From Campylobacteraceae bacterium (GTDB lineage Bacteria > Campylobacterota > Campylobacteria > Campylobacterales > Sulfurospirillaceae), in assembly GCA_027055635.1 (NCBI GenBank), contig JALUMZ010000333.1:1-5182 (forward strand): a stretch of DNA of 5,182 nt, read 5' to 3'. The notes beneath the pieces are model-generated. The model did no database searches. It was given only the letters and a program-made list of their open reading frames with translations, and had not been told where the DNA came from. Within the stretch, counting starts at the first letter, position 1, and every line of letters starts with the position of its first letter. This document shows, one piece after another, positions 1 to 5,182 of this stretch. Made by a program: the position numbers and the translations under genes.

Positions 1-942
1 GAGTATATGGAAGTTAGAAGTAAAGCAGGTGATTTTCTATCGCTTTGTAGGGATCCGCAAAAAGCTTGCGAAGTCTCTCTTCAACCTGTTGATATAGTCG
101 GCGTTGATGCTGCTATCATGTTTAGTGATATACTTGTAGTTCCTATGGAGATGGGAATGGAGTTGAAGTTTGTCAAAGGTGAGGGCCCTGTTTTCCCAAA
201 TCCTATCACATGCATGGAAGATATAGAGAAACTTGATATCCAAAAAGCAGCCAAAGATCTTGAGTATGTATATGAAACCATAAGGCTTATTAGATCCAAA
301 CTAGCGGATGATAAAGCACTTATTGGCTTTTGTGGCGCACCTTGGACACTTGCAACTTATATGATAGAGGGGCAAGGCACCAAGACATATGCAAAAGTAA
401 AAAAGCTGATATACTCCAAGCCTAAACTTATGCATGCACTTCTTGCAAAAGTTACCGAGGCACTAAAGCTCTATATGGCAAATCAGATAAAAAGTGGAGC
501 AGATGTAGTGATGATTTTCGATTCTTGGGCTGCTGCTCTTGAAGAGAGTGCCTATTTTGAATTTAGTTGGAACTATATAAAAGAGTTAACTAGCTACTTA
601 AAATCAAATTTTCCACATACTCCTATCATCGCTTTTCCAAAAGGTATCAGTGGCTATTTAGATAAGATTGATGGTGATTTTGATGTCTTTGGAGTTGATT
701 GGTCAACACCTATGGAGCTAGCAAAAGAGAAGTTAGGAGACAGATATGTGCTTCAAGGCAATATGGAGCCAACAAGACTTTATGATAAAAATGCTATTGA
801 TGAAGGTATAGAAAAGGTTATTAAGGTCATGAAAAATGAAAGACATATTTTTAACCTAGGGCATGGTATTTTGCCTGATATTCCAGTAGTTAATGCAAAA
901 TATTTTATAAGATCAGTTCAAGAAAAAACAAAGAATCTATGA
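1..942 (+). CDS. hemE: Uroporphyrinogen decarboxylase HemE (5'-truncated by window edge)
   Basis: HemE removes the four acetate carboxyl groups of uroporphyrinogen III to give coproporphyrinogen III, a cytosolic, cofactor-free step of haem synthesis. The frame is open from base 1 (E-Y-M-E-V-R), and the Met at 7-9 is not the start: 'EYMEVR..AGDFL' is the conserved stretch that normally follows the N-terminal R-Q-A-G-R-Y motif. About 30 residues, including that substrate-binding Arg, therefore lie outside the window. Counting from the Met at base 7, visible hallmarks are FSDILVVP (residues 39-46, with D41 matching the catalytic Asp86 of the human enzyme), APWTLATYMIEG (111-122, Y118 matching human Tyr164), FDSWAA (171-176), QGNMEP (250-255) and NLGHGI (283-288, H286 matching human His339). 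Residue correspondences come from family knowledge. No key residue is missing in the visible part. The stop codon overlaps the next gene's start, so the two probably form one transcript. Confidence 0.97.
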   Translation, partial: EYMEVRSKAGDFLSLCRDPQKACEVSLQPVDIVGVDAAIMFSDILVVPMEMGMELKFVKGEGPVFPNPITCMEDIEKLDIQKAAKDLEYVYETIRLIRSKLADDKALIGFCGAPWTLATYMIEGQGTKTYAKVKKLIYSKPKLMHALLAKVTEALKLYMANQIKSGADVVMIFDSWAAALEESAYFEFSWNYIKELTSYLKSNFPHTPIIAFPKGISGYLDKIDGDFDVFGVDWSTPMELAKEKLGDRYVLQGNMEPTRLYDKNAIDEGIEKVIKVMKNERHIFNLGHGILPDIPVVNAKYFIRSVQEKTKNL

Positions 943-1847
943 GCGAGATAATTTTTGGACCGGTCAATTCAAGAAGATTTGGAAAATCTTTAGGGATAGA
1001 CCTCTCCCCCTCTTTTAAACAGTGCAACTTTGACTGTGTATATTGTGAGCTAAAAGGCGCCAAAACAGTAGGCAAGATGCAAGATATCGTGAGTGTAAAA
1101 GATGTTATTGATGCACTAAAAAAAGCACTGAAAAAGCATAAAGACTTAGATGTTATTACAATTACTGCAAATGGAGAACCGACTTTATATCCATATTTAG
1201 ATGAATTGATACTTGAGATTAACAGAATCAAACAAGAAAACAAACTGCTTATCTTAAGTAATGGTGCCAACATAGTAGATAAAAATATCGCTGATGCTCT
1301 AAGCAAGATAGATATAGTAAAGATTTCTCTTGATTGCGCTAGTAAAAAATGCTTTAAAAAGATAGATAGACCATATAGCAATATCGATTTGGATGAAGTT
1401 ATAAAATCAATGAAGAGTTTTTCAAGGGATTACAAAGGCTCCTTGGTCATAGAAATTTTAGTAGTTAAAGGTATAAACGACAAAGACGAAGAGTTTGAAA
1501 AGCTAAACACCATATTAAACGAGATAAAACCAGACAGGGTAGATATAAGCACGATAGACAGACCACCAGCATATGATGTCCAAAGAGTCAAGACATCAAA
1601 ACTAAAAGAACTTTCAGAAAAGCTAGAGAATCTACATGTAAGTATAGCCTACAGGAAAGATTACGAGGGCAAAAAAGAGTCTTTTAGTGAAGCTGGAATC
1701 TTAAATTTAATTTCAAAAAGACCTCAAAGTGAGTCTGATATAGAACTATACTTTGATAATGACTCAAAAATAAAATTTAAAAATATGCTAAAAAAGAGTA
1801 TTATTAAAGAAGAAGTAATCGCAGGAACAAAGTTTTTTGTAGTGTAA
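939..1847 (+). CDS. Radical SAM protein, COG0731-like, substrate unknown
   Basis: This is a 302-residue iron-sulfur enzyme of the radical SAM superfamily, which cleaves S-adenosylmethionine to start radical chemistry. The cluster motif CX3CX2C is at C29, C33 and C36 (CNFDCVYC), and NGEPT at 78-82 is the equivalent of the SAM-binding GGE motif. The N-terminal block FGPVNSRRFGKSLGIDLSP (6-24) is characteristic of the COG0731 group, which also contains the archaeal/eukaryotic wyosine-synthesis enzymes; this bacterial branch has no function known to me. The C-terminal part (about 210-302) is Lys/Glu-rich and has no second cysteine cluster, so it does not look like a SPASM or twitch protein. The start is supported because the conserved block begins within six residues of it. 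The ATG overlaps the hemE stop (ATGA), and I see no Shine-Dalgarno ahead of it, suggesting translation by reinitiation after hemE. A hemE-radical SAM pair is also known, from memory, in Campylobacter jejuni (Cj1243-Cj1244). A role in haem metabolism is possible but unproven. Confidence 0.9.
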   Translation: MSEIIFGPVNSRRFGKSLGIDLSPSFKQCNFDCVYCELKGAKTVGKMQDIVSVKDVIDALKKALKKHKDLDVITITANGEPTLYPYLDELILEINRIKQENKLLILSNGANIVDKNIADALSKIDIVKISLDCASKKCFKKIDRPYSNIDLDEVIKSMKSFSRDYKGSLVIEILVVKGINDKDEEFEKLNTILNEIKPDRVDISTIDRPPAYDVQRVKTSKLKELSEKLENLHVSIAYRKDYEGKKESFSEAGILNLISKRPQSESDIELYFDNDSKIKFKNMLKKSIIKEEVIAGTKFFVV

Positions 1848-1875
1848 GTGTATGGATAAAATCCATACACTTACA
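1843..1875. terminator. Stem-loop between convergent genes, probable bidirectional terminator
   Basis: A perfect 15-bp inverted repeat (TGTAAGTGTATGGAT at 1843-1857 and its complement at 1861-1875) encloses a 3-base AAA loop. It lies between the stops of the radical SAM gene (TAA 1845-1847, inside the left arm) and the TRAP permease (1882-1884 on the other strand), so it could end both converging transcripts. Neither side has a good uridine tract directly after the stem, so it may act partly as an RNA 3'-end stabiliser or need a factor. The symmetry is certain; the terminator role is inferred from its position. Confidence 0.6.
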
Positions 1876-1881
1876 AATGTA

Positions 1882-4053
1882 TTAAGCCAAAGCTTTTTGC
1901 TTTTTGACTTTTGCTTTTTGAATTAGATATACACTCACATACAGTGCAACACCGATCACATAAGATACATAATGAGATGGAAAATCTAAATGTGTCGCCA
2001 TTAATTTTGGAAGCATCATAAATGGTATCAATGCTAACAGTAATAGTCTCTCTATAGTGTTTACCTTAGTTAGCATAAATCCCTGAGTTGCAGAGGTAAA
2101 TGCGAACATACCAGCAACAGCTCCGATAAATATAATAGCAATTTCAGCAGGATTGGATATCCAAACCCATTTAGATGCGTCATTTGGGTCTGCAGGGTCA
2201 ACGCTCTCTATCATCAAAAGGTTATTGTTGAAAAAGAACATAAATGGTAGTATTGCAGTTCTTATATCATAGAAAAATCCTTGTAATCCTGTCTTGATCG
2301 GATCTGCTTTTGCTATTCCGGCTGCGGCATATGCCGCTAGTCCCACAGGTGGCGTATCATCCGCTAGAATACCAAAGTAGAACACAAACATGTGAGCTGC
2401 TATCATAGGTATGACATAGCCATTTTGATTAGCAAGTTGCATGATAACAGGAGCTGTCAATGAAGCCATAACGATATAGTTTGCTGTTGTTGGAAGCCCC
2501 ATACCAAGTATTAATGATGTGATGGCAGTAAATAGGAGTACAAGTATGATATATCCATGTGAAAGTTGATCGATAACATCAGATAGAATCAAACCGATTC
2601 CAGTTAGCGTAACCGAACCAACTATGATACCGGCAACACCGGTAGCTATCGCAATTGGAACCATACTCTTAGCACCGTTTACCATTCCCCAGCCTATATC
2701 TGTAAAACCTTGGATAAATACACCTTTGGTTAATTTCTCTTTTTTCATAAGAGCTGCTATCGGTCTTTGTGTTATCATGATGAGCATCATAAACATGATG
2801 GCATTAAATGCTGCACTTTGAGCAGAATGTCTAAGGATAATCAAAGTGTACATCAAAAAGAAAATAGGTATGATATAGTGAATACCTCTGATAAATAGAG
2901 GCCAAGCTTTTTGAAGTTTACTTGGGTCTTCACCTTTTAGCCCCTGTTTTTTGGCCTCTAAGTGAACTATATAAAATAGTGCAAAATAACTAGTAAATGC
3001 CGGTACAAACGCTGCAAATACTATCTCTGTATAGTTTAGCCCTAAAAATTCAGCCATGATAAATGCGGCTGCTCCCATAATAGGAGGCATCAGTTGTCCA
3101 TTGACTGACGAGGCAACTTCTACCGCACCTGCTTTATGGGCAGGGAAGCCCAACCTTTTCATTAATGGAATCGTAAATGTTCCTGTTGTTACAGTATTTG
3201 CAATAGACGAACCAGATATGATTCCCATCATTCCAGAAGCTGCAACTGAAGCTTTTGCCGGCCCACCATCGTATTTTCCAAGTAGTGTATATGCTAGATT
3301 TATGAAGTATTCACCGGCACCTGCTCGGTCAAGCAAGGCTCCAAAGAGAACAAATAAAAATACATAACTAGCACTAACGCCAAGTGGTACACCAAATATA
3401 CCCTCTGTTGTCAATACCATCTGCCCCATCAATTTACTTACACTAGCACCCTTATGGGCGATGAGGTCTGGCATATATGGTCCAAATATGTCGTATATTA
3501 TAAATATAACAGATATAAGAGGCAATGGAAGCCCCATAACACGCCTAGCACCCTCAAGAACTATAATACAGACTAAAATACCGACTACAACATCAGTTTG
3601 CGTCCAAGCGCCTGAGCGCATAGCAAGATTTGTGTATTCGTACCATTTGTATAGAACAACTACTACACCAACGATAGCAAAGGCAAAATCGTACCAAGTT
3701 ATTTTTTTTCTTAAATTTACAGTTTTAAATATAGGATAAACTGTGTATGCGAGTATTACAGCAAATGCTAGATGTCCAGCTCTTGCAAAGACACTATTTA
3801 TAGGATTTATAACTATATACATCTGAAATGCTGACCAAGTAAAAGCGATTACCGCTATAAACCAATATTGCCAAGTGCCATCTGGAAATATTCTCTGCCC
3901 TTCAAGCTCACTTATGAGCTTCTCCTCATCTTCTACATCAACAGGAATCGGTGGAACCTCTTCTTTTAGATGTGATAGATTATCTAGTGCCTCTTCGTTA
4001 TCTTTTTCGATCTCTTCAAGGTACTCTTTATTCATTTGGCCATGTTTCTTCAA
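1882..4053 (-). CDS. TRAP transporter fused permease (DctQM-type, TAXI system)
   Basis: This is the inner-membrane subunit of a tripartite ATP-independent periplasmic (TRAP) transporter, importing the solute delivered by the binding protein encoded just upstream. At 723 residues it has the length of fused TRAP permeases, in which the small DctQ-like and large DctM-like parts are joined, as is usual for TAXI systems. Residues 1-58 are hydrophilic and acidic, presumably cytoplasmic. Hydrophobic segments follow at about 63-82, 94-110, 122-137 and 153-190, then the DctM core from about 220. Core signatures are GISGSSIANTVTTGTFTIP-like at 277-295, NGQLMPPIMGAAAF (318-331), LGMGLPTTANYIV (516-528) and ADDTPPVGLAAYAAAGIAKADPIKTG (564-589); further hydrophobic segments end near 711 before a Lys-rich tail. 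The start is a TTG: an AGGAGGT lies at the right distance, whereas the first ATG, six codons in, is about 24 bases from it. The binding-protein gene is 116 bases upstream on the same strand. Transport is expected to use an ion gradient, as in the family; the substrate is unknown. Confidence 0.95.
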   Translation of the reverse strand: MKKHGQMNKEYLEEIEKDNEEALDNLSHLKEEVPPIPVDVEDEEKLISELEGQRIFPDGTWQYWFIAVIAFTWSAFQMYIVINPINSVFARAGHLAFAVILAYTVYPIFKTVNLRKKITWYDFAFAIVGVVVVLYKWYEYTNLAMRSGAWTQTDVVVGILVCIIVLEGARRVMGLPLPLISVIFIIYDIFGPYMPDLIAHKGASVSKLMGQMVLTTEGIFGVPLGVSASYVFLFVLFGALLDRAGAGEYFINLAYTLLGKYDGGPAKASVAASGMMGIISGSSIANTVTTGTFTIPLMKRLGFPAHKAGAVEVASSVNGQLMPPIMGAAAFIMAEFLGLNYTEIVFAAFVPAFTSYFALFYIVHLEAKKQGLKGEDPSKLQKAWPLFIRGIHYIIPIFFLMYTLIILRHSAQSAAFNAIMFMMLIMITQRPIAALMKKEKLTKGVFIQGFTDIGWGMVNGAKSMVPIAIATGVAGIIVGSVTLTGIGLILSDVIDQLSHGYIILVLLFTAITSLILGMGLPTTANYIVMASLTAPVIMQLANQNGYVIPMIAAHMFVFYFGILADDTPPVGLAAYAAAGIAKADPIKTGLQGFFYDIRTAILPFMFFFNNNLLMIESVDPADPNDASKWVWISNPAEIAIIFIGAVAGMFAFTSATQGFMLTKVNTIERLLLLALIPFMMLPKLMATHLDFPSHYVSYVIGVALYVSVYLIQKAKVKKQKALA

Positions 4054-4058
4054 CCTTT

Positions 4059-4065
4059 ACCTCCT
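4059..4065 (-). promoter_or_regulatory. Strong Shine-Dalgarno that selects the TTG start of the permease
   Basis: On the minus strand the sequence reads AGGAGGT, then AAAGG, then TTG. The full AGGAGG core is six bases from the TTG at 4053-4051, an ideal spacing. The next in-frame ATG (4035-4033) would be 24 bases from the core, too far to use it. This decides the start codon in favour of TTG. Confidence 0.8.
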
Positions 4066-4075
4066 AATTTATACA

Positions 4076-4118
4076 GGGTATTTCCAAACACTAATAAAAT
4101 TAAGATTTAGAAATACCC
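4076..4118 (-). repeat. 9-bp inverted repeat with long loop ahead of the permease RBS
   Basis: GGGTATTTC at 4076-4084 is exactly complementary to GAAATACCC at 4110-4118, separated by 25 A/T-rich bases. In the minus-strand transcript the stem would close about ten bases before the permease Shine-Dalgarno. It could be a second mRNA hairpin next to the one at 4128-4157, or a binding site for a protein. The arms are exact; a function is only inferred, and a long A/T-rich loop weakens the hairpin case. Confidence 0.4.
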
Positions 4119-4127
4119 CTTTTTATG

Positions 4128-4157
4128 TTTGAAGCCCTACTGTTTTAGGGCTTCAAA
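4128..4157 (-). promoter_or_regulatory. Intercistronic stem-loop after the binding-protein gene
   Basis: A perfect 12-bp inverted repeat (TTTGAAGCCCTA at 4128-4139 and its complement at 4146-4157) has a 6-base loop and a G/C-rich centre (GCCC/GGGC). It starts 12 bases after the binding-protein stop codon (4172-4170) in the direction of transcription. No uridine tract follows on the minus strand, the next bases being CATAAAAAGGGG, so it is not a classical strong terminator. Stem-loops in this position commonly protect the upstream message from 3' exonucleases or give partial termination, making the periplasmic binding protein more abundant than its membrane partner. That role is inferred here. 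Confidence 0.6.
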
Positions 4158-4169
4158 TGTAACAAGTTA

Positions 4170-5117
4170 CTATAAAATACCTGCTTCTTTAAATGCTTTT
4201 ACAGCACCTGGATGTTGAGGGATACTCAAACCATCAAGAAGACTTTTTTTAGTAATTGTTTTATAAGCTGGGTGAAGCTTTTTGAAAGCTGCAAAATTGT
4301 CTAGGATAGTTTTTACTACAGTATAGACAACTTTATCACTAGTTTTTGCACTAGTAACCAAAACAGCTTTTACACCGATACTTGGAGTATCATGAGTAAC
4401 ACCTTTGTAGAATGTTCCAGAAATGATACCTTTTGCATAGTAAGGGTATTTTTTAACTAGCATATCAACTGGTTTTCCTTCGATTGGAATCAAGTCAATA
4501 TCAACTGAGTTAGCAGCATCTTTAATATTTGCTGTTGGGTGACCAAATACTGCAAAATAACCATCTACATGATCATCTTTAAGTAGTGTTGGACCTTCGC
4601 TTGAGCTTAGCTCATCAATTTGTTTCAAATCAGAGTGCTTGATACCAAATGCTTTAAGAACTATCTCAGTAGTCATTCTAGTTCCTGAGCCCGGAGTGTC
4701 TATGTTGACACGCTTACCTTTTACATCCATCAAAGTTTTGATGCCAGATCTTTTAGCAACTACAAATGAGAGCAATTCAGGATAGATAGCCATGGTACTT
4801 CTAAGTTCTTTTATAGCTTTACCTTTGAATTTGCCTATACCATTGTATGCTTGATATGCAGTATCACTTTGTGAAATACCAAAATCAAGTTCACCTTGAT
4901 GAATAGTATTTACATTATATACTGAACCACCAGTTGACTCAACAGAACATCTGATGCCTGTTTTTTTCTTTTGCTTGTTTACCATTCGGCAAATTGCTCC
5001 ACCAGTCGGATAGTAAACACCTGTAACACCACCGGTTCCGATAGTGATAAATTGCGCTGCAAATGCAGGAAGACTCAAAGCACCAGCTAACGCTATAGTA
5101 GCAAGTTTTTTGTTCAT
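4170..5117 (-). CDS. TAXI-family TRAP transporter solute-binding protein, periplasmic
   Basis: This 315-residue protein is the extracytoplasmic receptor of the TRAP system, which binds solute in the periplasm and docks on the fused permease encoded downstream. A Sec signal peptide is clear: M-N-K-K, a hydrophobic core at 5-17, and an A-F-A|A-Q cleavage site after residue 20, with no lipobox Cys. TAXI hallmarks are ITIGTGGVTGVYYPTGGAI (24-42), QSDTAYQAYNG (83-93), NIDTPGSGTR (138-147), and the C-terminal IPQHPGAVKAFKEAGIL (299-315). Length matches the family. Two cysteines in the mature protein, C43 and C57, could form a disulfide in the periplasm. The start is supported by AAGGAG five bases before the ATG (5128-5123) and by the signal peptide starting at once. 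Characterised TAXI proteins that I recall bind glutamate/glutamine or other carboxylates, but the ligand here cannot be assigned. A perfect palindrome 19 bases upstream of the ATG suggests a regulated promoter. Confidence 0.95.
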   Translation of the reverse strand: MNKKLATIALAGALSLPAFAAQFITIGTGGVTGVYYPTGGAICRMVNKQKKKTGIRCSVESTGGSVYNVNTIHQGELDFGISQSDTAYQAYNGIGKFKGKAIKELRSTMAIYPELLSFVVAKRSGIKTLMDVKGKRVNIDTPGSGTRMTTEIVLKAFGIKHSDLKQIDELSSSEGPTLLKDDHVDGYFAVFGHPTANIKDAANSVDIDLIPIEGKPVDMLVKKYPYYAKGIISGTFYKGVTHDTPSIGVKAVLVTSAKTSDKVVYTVVKTILDNFAAFKKLHPAYKTITKKSLLDGLSIPQHPGAVKAFKEAGIL

Positions 5118-5136
5118 GTAAACTCCTTTAAAATTT

Positions 5137-5154
5137 TTAACTCTGCAGAGTTAA
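5137..5154. promoter_or_regulatory. Perfect 18-bp palindrome, probable operator of the TRAP operon
   Basis: TTAACTCTGCAGAGTTAA is its own reverse complement over all 18 bases, with no loop. It sits nine bases upstream of the binding-protein ribosome binding site. A loop-free dyad of this size fits a dimeric transcription factor site better than an RNA hairpin. Which regulator would bind is not visible: no regulator gene lies in the window. The symmetry is exact; the operator role is inferred. Confidence 0.55.
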
Positions 5155-5172
5155 TATGCGGTAATAGTAGCA

Positions 5173-5178
5173 ACTATA
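5173..5178 (-). promoter_or_regulatory. Candidate -10 element for the TRAP operon
   Basis: The minus strand reads TATAGT here, one mismatch from TATAAT. Transcription would start near 5166 and place the 18-bp palindrome in the early transcribed region, where a bound repressor could block elongation. I see no convincing -35 element before the window ends, though Campylobacterota housekeeping promoters often lack a clear one. In A/T-rich DNA such hexamers occur by chance, so this is a weak call. Confidence 0.22.
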
Positions 5179-5182
5179 ACCT

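Noticed and set aside
7..9. ATG at base 7 as the start of hemE
   Set aside because: The frame is open to base 1 and the preceding E-Y continues the conserved HemE motif, so this Met is internal and the true start is outside the window.
905..1381. 158-residue open frame on the minus strand
   Set aside because: It is antisense to hemE and the well-supported radical SAM gene, has Ser/Leu/Ile-rich low-information content and matches no family I recognise.
1894..1921. Direct repeats of TTGCTTTTTGA at the permease 3' end
   Set aside because: They encode the Lys-rich tail (Q-K-A-K-V-K-K-Q-K-A) and are explained by repeated Lys/Gln/Ala codons rather than by a DNA element.
3056..3367. Plus-strand open frame of 103 residues, with others at 2624-2821, 3461-3739 and 3875-4132
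   Set aside because: All lie antisense to the TRAP permease, whose family motifs run through the same bases; the reading frames are mirror artefacts.
4066..4075. TATAAAT-like -10 for a separate permease promoter on the minus strand
   Set aside because: It would start transcription at or inside the Shine-Dalgarno, leaving no usable leader; more likely chance A/T-rich sequence.
1..5182. CRISPR arrays, insertion sequences, tRNA or rRNA genes
   Set aside because: I saw no regularly spaced repeats, transposase-like protein, terminal inverted repeats around a gene, or tRNA/rRNA signature in the gaps; nearly all bases are coding.

Overview
The window reads as a piece of a low-GC, Gram-negative chromosome, most likely from a member of the Campylobacterota (Sulfurimonas/Arcobacter/Sulfurospirillum-like). 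This is an inference. It rests on the A/T-rich codon use, on the protein sequences, and on a hemE gene followed directly by a COG0731-type radical SAM gene, an order I recall from Campylobacter jejuni. I could not run a search to confirm the taxon.

Left part, + strand (1-1847): the 3' part of hemE (uroporphyrinogen decarboxylase, haem biosynthesis), cut by the window edge, followed with a 4-base ATGA overlap by a complete radical SAM protein of unknown substrate. The two are almost certainly co-transcribed and translationally coupled. A strong stem-loop (1843-1875) sits in the 34-base gap between this pair and the genes converging on it.

Right part, - strand (5182 down to 1882): a two-gene TRAP transporter operon of the TAXI type. 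The first gene (5117-4170) encodes a periplasmic TAXI solute-binding protein with a clear signal peptide. The second (4053-1882) encodes a fused DctQ/DctM-type membrane permease. The binding protein should capture an organic solute, probably a carboxylate or amino acid, and deliver it to the permease, which imports it using an ion gradient. The ligand cannot be read from the sequence.

The 116-base gap between the two transporter genes holds two inverted repeats and a strong Shine-Dalgarno that selects a TTG start for the permease. A perfect 18-bp palindrome lies just upstream of the binding-protein ribosome binding site and looks like an operator. I see no mobile element, CRISPR array, tRNA or rRNA. 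All four genes belong to known families, so I do not claim an undescribed system. The least understood parts are the radical SAM protein, the transporter's ligand and the unidentified factor that may bind the palindrome.
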